15,369 nt of DNA from Mailhella massiliensis (GTDB taxonomy: Bacteria > Desulfobacterota > Desulfovibrionia > Desulfovibrionales > Desulfovibrionaceae), in assembly GCF_020741395.1 (NCBI RefSeq), contig NZ_DYZA01000183.1, forward strand, positions 1-15,369, read 5' to 3'. A program made the position numbers and the translations under genes. Positions 1 through 6,104 of the stretch are shown here, piece by piece. Below the pieces are notes generated by a model. That model had not been told where the DNA came from, searched no databases, and worked only from the letters and a program-made list of their open reading frames with translations. The first letter of the stretch is position 1. The number at the start of each line of letters is the position of its first letter.

Positions 1-91
1 TTTGCTTATGGGCGCAGTTGCCAGACCGCACCTCTTTCTTAGCAAATCAAAAGGAGTGTTTATAACCTACGCATAACTATAAGTTTTCGGG

Positions 92-120
92 AACCCCCAG
101 CCTAGCTGGGGGTTTTCTTT
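92..120 (+). terminator. Rho-independent terminator of a gene left of the window
   Basis: A perfect 10-bp stem (AACCCCCAGC at 92-101 with GCTGGGGGTT at 105-114) closes a 3-nt CTA loop and runs into TTTTCTTT. The T tract lies on the plus-strand side only, so it ends a rightward transcript whose gene lies to the left of the window. Confidence 0.8.
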
Positions 121-125
121 TAACC

Positions 126-158
126 AAAAAAACGTGGAGCAGATCTCCACGTTTTTTT
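126..158. terminator. Bidirectional rho-independent terminator
   Basis: CGTGGAG (133-139) pairs with CTCCACG (145-151). The stem is extended by seven A residues on the left (126-132) and seven T residues on the right (152-158), so it reads as a terminator on both strands. On the minus strand it lies about 75 nt past the natural end of the GntR gene and probably ends the decarboxylase operon transcript. On the plus strand it backs up the terminator at 92-120. Confidence 0.85.
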
Positions 159-232
159 GTCCCGGTATGGGCGGGCATTGAGGCGGGAGGCGGCCCCTCC
201 GCCGGAAAAACGCAGTCTTTCAAGGGGAGCGC

Positions 233-985
233 CTACTTTTTCGCCTGCCGTTCATGAATGGCGTACACGACGCGGATATGGGCCTCGCTGGCCTTTCTCG
301 CCTCTTCAGGACTCCCGGCCACAATGGCAGTCACAATGGCTTCGTGCTAATCCATGAAGGCTTTTTTTTCCTCCGCCGTGAAATCCACAAGGCAGGTCTT
401 TTCCCCCACCACGCGCATGAGCGTGTCCATGAGCAGAAGCGCCATGTGGTTGCCGGAAAGCTCGGCAATGAAACGGTGCAGGTTGTCCGCCCCCGGGGGG
501 ACGGGCTTCACGCCTTTCACGCCGCTCGCCTCCATGTCGGAAAAGCCCTGCCGCACAAGCTCAAGGTCCTCCTTAAGCCTGCGCGCGGCAGACTCCCCGC
601 AGTTCGCGGCGGCCTGCGCGGCCAGCGGCGGTTCCAGAAGAAGCCAGGTGTCGAGCATGTCCTTATTGGTGATCTGCCCGAGAAAAAGCATGTGGGAGAT
701 GGTTTCCACCATGGGTTCCACCGTCATGGGTACAAGGAACGCCCCGCCCCGTACCCCGGGACGGACGCTGATGATGCCCTTGGCCTCCAGGGAACGAATG
801 GCCTCCCTCACCACGGGGCGGCTGGTCTGGAAAAGCTCGGCAAGCTCACGGTCGGAAGGAAGCTTGTCGCCCAGAACAAATTCATTGTTCCTGATAGCTT
901 CGCGTATCTGCTCCTCCACCTGTTCATAGAGCTTCTGCTGACGGACAGGGATAAACGGTCCGTGCCGGTCCTGTGTCCGGTTCAT
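233..985 (-). pseudogene. FadR-type GntR transcriptional regulator interrupted by an in-frame TAG
   Basis: This is a DNA-binding regulator of the GntR family, FadR subgroup. The N-terminal winged helix-turn-helix occupies about residues 15-85, with the turn and recognition helix around SDRELAELFQTSRPVVREAI. A helical FCD ligand domain follows, including an LHRFIAELSGN segment. ATG at 985 is chosen because AAGGA lies 8 nt upstream; the ATG at 994 has its purine stretch directly against it. The frame reads 212 codons and then meets TAG at 347-349. Reading on in the same frame gives 37 further residues (starting HEAIVTAIVAG, with a late EAHIRVV helix) to a second TAG at 233-235. These residues are the expected last helices of the FCD domain, and the restored length of about 250 aa is normal for the family. 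The stop probably replaces a GAG (Glu) codon by one base change. The short product would lack the last helix, which carries a histidine that often binds metal or ligand. It lies downstream of ubiX and ubiD on the same strand, so it is the likely regulator of that operon. A sequencing error or amber readthrough is also possible. Confidence 0.8.
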
Positions 986-1209
986 GGTCACCATCCTTAG
1001 GGAAAAGTTCGGGACAGGTACATGCAAAAGCAGCCCTGCTCGGGAAGCGCGTTTTCGGCGGAGCAGGCGCGCGGGAAAGAGCCGTGATCGACCTTCCCCA
1101 TCGCCTTTCCGACGCCCGCCCCACGGCGCAGAAAAGAAGCCGGGGCACGGGCGGGCCTGCCGGAGGTGCATCCCCCGCATTCCCCGGCCCGGACGCGCAC
1201 TGCCTTCTC

Positions 1210-1794
1210 TTATTTTTCTCCCCAGCGGAACATGCCTTCCACCTCCAGCCCGAAAGGCTGAAGAAGGCGGCAGGCGCAGTACCGCGTCATGTCCTCCACG
1301 CTTCCCGGCCTGTGGTAATAGGTGAGCACCGGCGGCACGATGCGCACGCCGGGCAGGCGGGAAAGCTCAAGGAGATTCCGCAGGTGGACGGCACTGAGCG
1401 GCGCTTCCCGGGCCGCCAGCACCAGGGGGCGCTGTTCCTTGATGGTCACGTCCGCCGCGCGCAGGATGAGGCTGTCGGCATAGCCCGAAGCGATGCCGGC
1501 CACCGTCTTCATGCTGCACGGAACCACCAGCATCCCCTCCGCCGGATAGCTGCCGCTGGCGGGGCCCGCGTCAATATCCTCAGGCTCAAGCACGGCGTCG
1601 GCCATGCCGTACACCTCCTCCACCGAGAGGTCGGTTTCATAGCCCAGCGTGACTTTCGCGCCCCGGCTCATAATGAGGCAGCTTTCCCAGCCGGGCTGCG
1701 CGCGCACAAGGCGCAGGCACTCCCGAAGCAGAGGGGAGCCGCTCGCCCCGGTGGCGGCTATGACCAGCCTTTTTCGTCTGTTTTCCGAGGGCAT
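1210..1794 (-). CDS. ubiX: UbiX/Pad1-type flavin prenyltransferase
   Basis: Cytoplasmic enzyme that attaches a dimethylallyl group to reduced FMN, making the prenylated FMN cofactor that UbiD-type decarboxylases need. At 194 aa it has normal family length. Residues 15-19 are the FMN-binding TGASG loop. The family-typical PCSMKTVAGIASGYAD stretch lies mid-protein, followed by RPLVLAAREAPLS and, near the C-terminus, YYHRPGSVED. ATG at 1794 is chosen because it begins right before the conserved N-terminal strand and has GGAG about 9 nt upstream; the open frame runs further upstream only into the ubiD coding region. It starts 1 nt after the ubiD stop, so the two are probably translationally coupled. 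It is unlikely to serve ubiquinone synthesis, because this group of anaerobes uses menaquinone (inference from the taxon). Its partner is the adjacent decarboxylase. Confidence 0.93.
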   Translation of the reverse strand: MPSENRRKRLVIAATGASGSPLLRECLRLVRAQPGWESCLIMSRGAKVTLGYETDLSVEEVYGMADAVLEPEDIDAGPASGSYPAEGMLVVPCSMKTVAGIASGYADSLILRAADVTIKEQRPLVLAAREAPLSAVHLRNLLELSRLPGVRIVPPVLTYYHRPGSVEDMTRYCACRLLQPFGLEVEGMFRWGEK

Positions 1795-1795
1795 G

Positions 1796-3268
1796 TCATT
1801 TTGCTCCGTCCAGCCAGCGCGAGGGGTCGGTCTCCATGAACGCGGCACGGACAAACCTTTCCTTCAGGGTAAAGGGCACCGTGCAGTCGAAAATGGTCTT
1901 GCAGGCAATGCCGTGATCCCGGATGCTGGGGGAATAGGCCGGGTCGTTGGAAGGGTCCAGCGGGTGGCAGCGCACGCCGGGAATGGTGACGATATCCCGA
2001 TCTCCCTGAAAGCGCGTGTTCATGGCCCACAAGACGTCGTTCATGTCGAAACAGTCCACATCCTCATCCACCAGAAAGACATGCTTGAGTTCGCTGAAGG
2101 CGGAAAAAGCCAGCAGCGCGGCCTGGCGCTGACGGCCTTCGTCGCTCGCGGAAAGCTTGCGGAACTGCATGACGGCCATGTACTTCCCGCCGCCCGCCGA
2201 CGCACAGTACACATTCTGCAGCCGCCCGGGCATGGCGCGCTCCACCATGCCGTAGATGCTCGCCTCCGTGGGGATGCCCGCCATGGAAACGTGTTCCTCG
2301 CTGGGGCCTATGCAGGTCTGCATGATGGGGTTTTTCCTGTGGGTGACGGCCTTCACTTTGATGCACCAGCACTCGGAGCTTGCCGGGCCCGTGTAGCCGG
2401 GAAATTCCGGCATGGCGTAGCCTGTGCGGCGGTTCTGGTCTTCCTGGATGCGCACATGAGGCAGCACTTCGCCTTCAATCACATATTCGGCCGGGGCTAT
2501 GGCGCGGCAGTCCACGCTCACGCACCTGCAAAGGCGTACCGGCTCCCCGCGCAGGGCGCCCGCCACGGAAAGTTCATCGTAGCCGAGCGGCGTGGTCGGC
2601 GGCTCGAAGCAGGAACTTATGGCAATGGCCGGATCCACCCCTATGCTTATGGAAATGGGGAGCGCCCTGCCGAGCTGCTCCGCCCGCTCCGCCATGGCCC
2701 CGATATGCCGCGCGCCGGGGGTGAAGAAAATGGAAAGCGTGTCCCTGCTCTGGATGCAGAGCCTGTGGATAGTCACGTCCCATCGGCCCGTGTCGGGATG
2801 GGCGGCATAGCACATGCCGAGGGTGATGTAAGGCCCGGCGTCCTGCGGGGTATTGGTGGGGGCGGGTACCAGGCGGTTCAGGTCGAAGCCTTCCTCAGAG
2901 GCAAGGTGAACCACCTCCTGGCAGGGGGCGGGGCCTTCCTCAAAAACGGGCGGCAGAGGGGAATCCACACATTCCCAGAGCTTTTTGCCGAGATTCTCCA
3001 TCTCCGTGCCCAGAAGCGCGGCCACGCGCCTGCGGCTTGCCATAAGCCCTATGACTACGCGCGCGCCCGGGTGGCCCTTGACGTTTTCAAACATCATGGC
3101 CGGGCCTTCCTTCGTGGGCCGCTTCACCGTGCCGCCCGCACCCACATAGCGGTACACCCCGGAAAGCTCCGCCTCCGGATCCACTTCCACCTTTGTGGAA
3201 ACAAGCTGGCCCGGCATGGAACGCAAAAGCTCCAGGGCGCTGCGCAGATCGTTTACCTTTTGTTGCAT
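1796..3268 (-). CDS. UbiD-family prenyl-FMN-dependent decarboxylase
   Basis: A 490-aa member of the UbiD family, which reversibly decarboxylates aromatic or alpha,beta-unsaturated acids with prenylated FMN and a metal. Compared with E. coli UbiD from memory, these family features are visible: DVTIHR at 164-169, with the catalytic arginine R169; the DPA segment at 212-214; the paired glutamates E261 and E265 in APAEYVIEGEV, completing the Glu-Arg-Glu network; and a C-terminal DEDVDCFDMNDVLWA segment. The metal-ligand asparagine of UbiD (NxxxYR) is an aspartate here (DVTIHR). ATG at 3268 has a strong GGAGGAAGG Shine-Dalgarno 4 nt upstream. The frame stays open upstream to a TTG at 3424, but that extension is not family-like. 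The protein resembles gallate, vanillate or hydroxybenzoate decarboxylases more than the ubiquinone or futalosine-pathway enzymes. With an adjacent GntR regulator, an inducible catabolic role is likely. The substrate cannot be told from sequence. Confidence 0.92.
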   Translation of the reverse strand: MQQKVNDLRSALELLRSMPGQLVSTKVEVDPEAELSGVYRYVGAGGTVKRPTKEGPAMMFENVKGHPGARVVIGLMASRRRVAALLGTEMENLGKKLWECVDSPLPPVFEEGPAPCQEVVHLASEEGFDLNRLVPAPTNTPQDAGPYITLGMCYAAHPDTGRWDVTIHRLCIQSRDTLSIFFTPGARHIGAMAERAEQLGRALPISISIGVDPAIAISSCFEPPTTPLGYDELSVAGALRGEPVRLCRCVSVDCRAIAPAEYVIEGEVLPHVRIQEDQNRRTGYAMPEFPGYTGPASSECWCIKVKAVTHRKNPIMQTCIGPSEEHVSMAGIPTEASIYGMVERAMPGRLQNVYCASAGGGKYMAVMQFRKLSASDEGRQRQAALLAFSAFSELKHVFLVDEDVDCFDMNDVLWAMNTRFQGDRDIVTIPGVRCHPLDPSNDPAYSPSIRDHGIACKTIFDCTVPFTLKERFVRAAFMETDPSRWLDGAK

Positions 3269-3481
3269 GTCGCCTTCCTCCGTTTCCGCCGCTGCCCCGG
3301 GCAGGGCTTCCTTGACATTCTGCCTGTGCGGCCGTGCCGCATACCTGAAAACTGATACCCCTCTCAGCCTTGCCCGCAGGGCCCCCTGCGCTCTGGAAGG
3401 CCTGGCCCCGCCCATGAAGGACAAGTCGCCCGCGCTTCGGGACTACCCGCCTTCTTCTCCTGCATTGTGCCGATAGGGTTT

Positions 3482-3496
3482 ATTGGTCTTACCTTT
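3482..3496 (-). promoter_or_regulatory. Candidate FadR/PdhR-type operator over the ubiD transcription start
   Basis: On the minus strand, AAAGGTAAGACCAAT lies directly after the -10 box. Its core, GGT-AAG-ACC (3493-3485), is an exact GGT-N3-ACC dyad, the known recognition pattern of many FadR-subgroup GntR proteins. The 15-mer matches 13 of 15 positions of the E. coli PdhR/LldR-type box ATTGGTAAGACCAAT as I remember it. A bound protein would block initiation, so repression by the GntR protein of this operon is the simple reading. Confidence 0.6.
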
Positions 3497-3523
3497 ATAC
3501 CTATTGTCCATTTTTTCTGTCAA
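3495..3523 (-). promoter_or_regulatory. Sigma70-type promoter of the ubiD-ubiX operon
   Basis: Read on the minus strand, a perfect TTGACA (3523-3518) is followed by a 17-nt spacer and GTATAA (3500-3495); TATAAA begins one base later. Transcription would start near 3488, leaving a leader of about 220 nt before ubiD. No other promoter on this strand between ubiD and the ArsR gene is as good. Confidence 0.7.
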
Positions 3524-3566
3524 CGCTTTTTTCCCGACTTTACACGCTGTTTTCCGCTTTTCCGGC

Positions 3567-3595
3567 TTGACGAAAGAAGACGTCTTTTTTATTTA
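3567..3595 (+). promoter_or_regulatory. Candidate promoter of the arsR-permease-phnN operon
   Basis: TTGACG at 3567-3572 is separated by 17 nt from TATTTA at 3590-3595. The -10 is weak (3 of 6), but spacing and position are right. Transcription would start near 3602, about 110 nt before the ArsR gene. Confidence 0.45.
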
Positions 3596-3608
3596 AGTAA
3601 CTGCTTAA
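3593..3608. promoter_or_regulatory. Dyad TTAAG-N6-CTTAA, candidate ArsR-family operator
   Basis: A perfect inverted repeat (TTAAG 3593-3597, CTTAA 3604-3608) in an AT-rich patch overlaps the -10 and start of the predicted operon promoter. An AT-rich imperfect dyad over the promoter is typical of autoregulated ArsR/SmtB-family repressors, and the ArsR-type gene begins about 100 nt downstream. Confidence 0.5.
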
Positions 3609-3710
3609 TTAAATTTATCCCATATCCCGTGCCGGGCGGCCCTTCGTCGCCCGGAAGGCCTTCACCCCGCCGCGCCTCCGGCCGGGAGGCATGCGGAACC
3701 AGAGGAAATC

Positions 3711-4040
3711 ATGGACAACGCCCCCCTCTACCGAGCCCTGGCCGATGAAACACGCCGCCGCATCGTCGTGCTGCTGCTTACGCACAACATGTGCGTTACC
3801 GCCCTTGCCCGCAGCCTGAACATAAGTGAAAGCGCGGTATCGCAGCACCTCAGGGTGCTGAAGGAAGCATGCCTCCTCTCCGGGGAAAAACGCGGCTACC
3901 ACATGCACTATGCCGTAGAAAGGGAAAGGCTGCATGATCTGGCCCGGGAAATCGAGGGCATGGCGAACATGGAAAGGGAAGGCGGAGCGGAAGGGCTTGT
4001 CCGCCTGCCCATGGCGCCTCTGCCGAAAAGGGGGAAATGA
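3711..4040 (+). CDS. ArsR/SmtB-family winged-helix regulator
   Basis: A 109-aa dimeric DNA-binding repressor. The sequence begins MDNAPLYRALADETRRRIVV, the classic ArsR opening, followed by a helix-turn-helix (ALARSLNISESAVSQHLRVL, about residues 31-50) and a wing with GEKRGYHMHY. The arsenite-sensing CxC pair of E. coli-type ArsR is absent: the equivalent site has only C28 (MCVTALA), and the only other cysteine is C54. Arsenite sensing through the classic site is therefore unlikely; the signal could be another metal, a thiol or redox change, or something else. ATG at 3711 follows AGAGGA at a good distance. It is the first gene of a tight operon, 1 nt before the first permease gene, and probably represses its own promoter. 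The C-terminal 25 residues are variable. Confidence 0.88.
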   Translation: MDNAPLYRALADETRRRIVVLLLTHNMCVTALARSLNISESAVSQHLRVLKEACLLSGEKRGYHMHYAVERERLHDLAREIEGMANMEREGGAEGLVRLPMAPLPKRGK

Positions 4041-4041
4041 C

Positions 4042-4518
4042 ATGTCCACAGCAGCGCTTTACCTCGCAACCCTGCTTCTGGTCTGCCTCTCCTTTGCCAA
4101 AGACAGGCAGAAGACGCTCCGCGCCCTGAAAAAAGGCTGGAAATCCTTTGAAGGTATCCTGCCGCAGTTCCTTTCCATACTCCTGCTGGTAGGGCTCATG
4201 CTCGCCGTAGTGGATGAAAGCCTCATTTCCCGCCTGCTGGGGAAGGAATCCGGCCTCATGGGCATGCTGCTGGCAGCCGTGGCAGGTTCCGTCACGCTCA
4301 TTCCCGGCTTCATTGCCTTCCCTCTGGCAGCCTCTGTCCTCGCCTCCGGCGCGGGCTATGGGCAGACGGCCATGTTTTTGACCACGCTCATGATGGTGGG
4401 CATCGTTACCCTGCCGCTGGAAAGCGCCTGTTTCGGCAGGCGACTCGCGGTGCAAAGAAACCTTCTCGCCCTCCTCTATGCCGTACTTTCTTCCTTTCTT
4501 CTGGGGGCGATGCTATGA
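4042..4518 (+). CDS. Half-size permease of the DUF318/YraQ/ArsP type, first subunit
   Basis: A 158-aa inner-membrane protein with about four to five hydrophobic segments (roughly residues 4-19, 40-58, 70-100, 108-124 and 140-158). It resembles one half of the permease family pfam03773 (YraQ/ArsP), whose usual members are about twice as long. A segment LLGKESGLMGMLLA (about 66-79), followed by a glycine/alanine-rich helix ending in AFPLAASVL, is repeated in the next gene product, so the two are homologous halves. ATG at 4042 follows GGGGG and lies 1 nt past the arsR stop. ArsP exports methylated organoarsenicals; no substrate can be assigned here, and the regulator lacks the arsenite site. Confidence 0.75.
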   Translation: MSTAALYLATLLLVCLSFAKDRQKTLRALKKGWKSFEGILPQFLSILLLVGLMLAVVDESLISRLLGKESGLMGMLLAAVAGSVTLIPGFIAFPLAASVLASGAGYGQTAMFLTTLMMVGIVTLPLESACFGRRLAVQRNLLALLYAVLSSFLLGAML

Positions 4519-5015
4519 TTCTCACACTCTGCAGGCGCTACGCCTTCTTTCTGGGCCTCGCCCTTCTCAGCGCTTCCCTGCTCTTCCTCGCTCCCGCCAC
4601 AGGGCAGAAAGCTCTGGAACTCACGCGCGCCAACCTCGTGGAGATGCTTTCCTTCCTGCCGCCCATCTTCGTGCTGCTCGGCCTTCTGGACGTGTGGGTA
4701 GAGAGGGAAACCATGATGAAATATCTGGGAGAGGGCTCGGGGCTCAGAGGCATGCTTCTGGCCTTCTTCCTGGGGTCCGCGGCGGCGGGGCCGCTGTACG
4801 CGGCCTTCCCCCTGGCCTGCGTCATGATGCAGAAAGGCGCGCGCATGCTCAATGTCTTCATCTTCATCGGGGCATGGTCCTGCACCAAGATCCCGCTCAT
4901 CATGTTTGAAACCGCCACCCTCGGCTTCCGCTTCATGGCCCTTCGCCTGGCCTTCAACATCGCGGGCATCTTCCTCATCGCCCTTGTGCTCGACCGCTCC
5001 CTGCGCGCCCGCTGA
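4515..5015 (+). CDS. Half-size permease of the DUF318/YraQ/ArsP type, second subunit
   Basis: A 166-aa membrane protein with segments near residues 9-27, 47-62, 76-106, 112-130 and 140-160. YLGEGSGLRGMLLA matches the YraQ-like repeat in the preceding protein, and AAAGPLYAAFPLACVMM plus NVFIFIGAWSCTKIPL are typical of pfam03773 permeases. The start codon overlaps the stop of the first permease (ATGA), so the two are coupled in translation and most likely act as a heterodimer equal to one full-length permease. The single cysteine in each of the segments ACVMM and WSCTK lies within membrane helices, which is of interest if the substrate is a thiophile. Substrate and direction of transport are unknown. 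Confidence 0.78.
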   Translation: MILTLCRRYAFFLGLALLSASLLFLAPATGQKALELTRANLVEMLSFLPPIFVLLGLLDVWVERETMMKYLGEGSGLRGMLLAFFLGSAAAGPLYAAFPLACVMMQKGARMLNVFIFIGAWSCTKIPLIMFETATLGFRFMALRLAFNIAGIFLIALVLDRSLRAR

Positions 5016-5074
5016 CCCCGGGGCCGCCGCTCTCTCCGCCCGCTCCTGAGCGGCACGAACAACAGGGGAGCGCC

Positions 5075-5647
5075 ATGCACGGCACAGGCTGGCGCGGCGG
5101 GCTCATTTATGTCCCTTCCGGTGCGGGGAAGGACAGCCTCCTGAGCGCCCTGCGGAGCCATGCCCACGGCCTGCCGCTGGCCTTTGTGCGGCGCTATATC
5201 ACAAGGCCTGCCGATACCGGGGCGGAAAGGCATATTCCCGTAAGCCGGGAACGCTTTGAAGAGCTCTCCGCCATGGGCCGCTTTTCCCTTCAATGGGCAA
5301 GCCACGGCTGCAGATACGGCATCCCCTCTGCATGGGATCACCTGCTTGAGAGCGGCATCTCTCTGCTGGTCAACGGTTCCCGCACAGCATTCCCCCTGGC
5401 ACGGCAACGCTACCCGAACATTCTGCCCGTACTCATCAGCGCGCCTCCCGCCCTTCTGTACGCAAGGCTCCTCGCACGGGGCCGCGAATCCCATGAGGAA
5501 AGAGAAGAGCGGCTCAGGGCCGCTTTCACTCCTATCCCGGAAGAAGAATCCGTCACTCAATGGATACATATCGAAAATGCCGGATCCCTGCAGGAAGCCG
5601 TTCTGAAGCTTGTCAACGCCCTGAGAGCGACCCTCACCTCCTTGTGA
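5075..5647 (+). CDS. phnN: PhnN-like ribose 1,5-bisphosphate phosphokinase
   Basis: PhnN phosphorylates ribose 1,5-bisphosphate to PRPP, in phosphonate breakdown and as a minor PRPP route. At 190 aa the length is normal. Family motifs are clear: RRYITRPADTGAERHIPVS (about 39-57), FSLQWASHGCRYGIP, LLVNGSRTAFPLARQRYP and LLARGRESHEER. The P-loop is odd: the family has G-P-S-G-x-G-K-D-S after a strand ending in V-M or V-x, whereas here the strand runs straight into V-P-S-G-A-G-K-D-S (13-21). The first glycine of the Walker A motif, and apparently one more residue, are missing. ATG at 5075 has AGGGGAG 5 nt upstream. The gene follows the permeases by 59 nt and probably shares their transcript. No other phosphonate gene is in view, so it may serve PRPP salvage, or be inactive. 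Confidence 0.85.
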   Translation: MHGTGWRGGLIYVPSGAGKDSLLSALRSHAHGLPLAFVRRYITRPADTGAERHIPVSRERFEELSAMGRFSLQWASHGCRYGIPSAWDHLLESGISLLVNGSRTAFPLARQRYPNILPVLISAPPALLYARLLARGRESHEEREERLRAAFTPIPEEESVTQWIHIENAGSLQEAVLKLVNALRATLTSL

Positions 5648-5786
5648 AGGCCGTTTCCTTCCCGAAGCAGCGACGTTCCGCAACAAATGCGGTGCATCTC
5701 TCTGTTTCCACGGCCAGCCGAACAGGGACGGACTTTTTCATCCTTTTTCCGTTTTTTCGATCTTCCCATCAAGAATACGCCCTTCT

Positions 5787-5806
5787 GCCGGTTCCCCGGC
5801 CTTTTT
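5787..5806 (+). terminator. Rho-independent terminator after phnN
   Basis: GCCGG (5787-5791) and CCGGC (5796-5800) close a TTCC loop, followed by C and five T residues. It lies 140 nt past the phnN stop and about 40 nt before the mod promoter, so it separates the two operons. The 140 nt between phnN and this hairpin show no gene that I can support. Confidence 0.7.
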
Positions 5807-5844
5807 CAAAATAAAAAGACGGAAAGGTTATGCGCTTCCCTGTC

Positions 5845-5872
5845 TTGACAAAGAAATCACGCCTGTTTTATT
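5845..5872 (+). promoter_or_regulatory. Sigma70-type promoter of the modABC operon
   Basis: A perfect TTGACA (5845-5850) is followed by 16 nt and TTTATT (5867-5872, 4 of 6). The expected start near 5880 leaves about 225 nt of untranslated leader before modA. Confidence 0.65.
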
Positions 5873-5879
5873 TCAAAAG

Positions 5880-6011
5880 GTAAGTTTTCGAGTCGGTCCG
5901 GCTACAGCGCAACGCCATGCCGCTCCGACCTGAGTTCTGCTCACAGGGTGGTGCTGGAAACGGCCCCGCCTCCTTGAATGCCCTGCGGCATGGAAAGAAA
6001 ACGCTGCGCTT
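5880..6011 (+). promoter_or_regulatory. Structured 5' leader of the molybdate operon, possible riboswitch
   Basis: The leader can fold into a row of helices. GTCGG plus CGGC (5892-5902) pairs with GCCG plus CCGAC (5919-5929) across a symmetric 2-nt internal loop. TGAG (5931-5934) pairs with CTCA (5940-5943). ATGCC (5978-5982) pairs with GGCAT (5987-5991) in a CTGC-loop hairpin framed by TCC (5971-5973) and GGA (5992-5994). Between them lie GGAAACGGC and CCGCCTCC. A leader with this size, position and style would fit a molybdenum- or tungsten-cofactor riboswitch, which is known upstream of molybdate transport and cofactor genes in many bacteria. I cannot confirm the family consensus by eye. 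Protein-mediated control through the same DNA is an equal possibility. Confidence 0.4.
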
Positions 6012-6045
6012 GAACCATGCATGGATACCCATGTACCCATGGTTC
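6012..6045. repeat. Nested inverted repeat with tandem TACCCATG before modA
   Basis: GAACCATG (6012-6019) and CATGGTTC (6038-6045) are a perfect outer 8-bp inverted repeat. Inside it CATGG (6020-6024) and CCATG (6029-6033) form a second one. TACCCATG occurs twice head to tail (6026-6033, 6034-6041). A GGTGTTTTC stretch follows. In RNA this is a stem that could act as an attenuator or expression platform; in DNA it could be an operator. It lies 60 nt before the modA start. Confidence 0.6.
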
Positions 6046-6104
6046 TGGTGTTTTCATCTGTGAGCAACACCGGAACTGCGCATCTGCGCTGCATGGAGAA
6101 TCGC

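Noticed and set aside
2..76. Short open frame ending TAA at 74-76 at the left edge, before the terminator at 92
   Set aside because: It is compatible with the 3' end of a gene to the left, but only 24 codons are visible, with no recognisable motif, and other frames there are equally possible.
254..1000. 248-codon open frame on the plus strand opposite the GntR gene
   Set aside because: It is antisense to the well-supported regulator, has no ribosome site and no family-like sequence.
1649..3355. 568-codon open frame on the plus strand opposite ubiD
   Set aside because: It is the antisense shadow of a clear UbiD gene. High GC bias at third positions leaves long open antisense frames. Its translation is rich in Arg, His and Gly with no family features.
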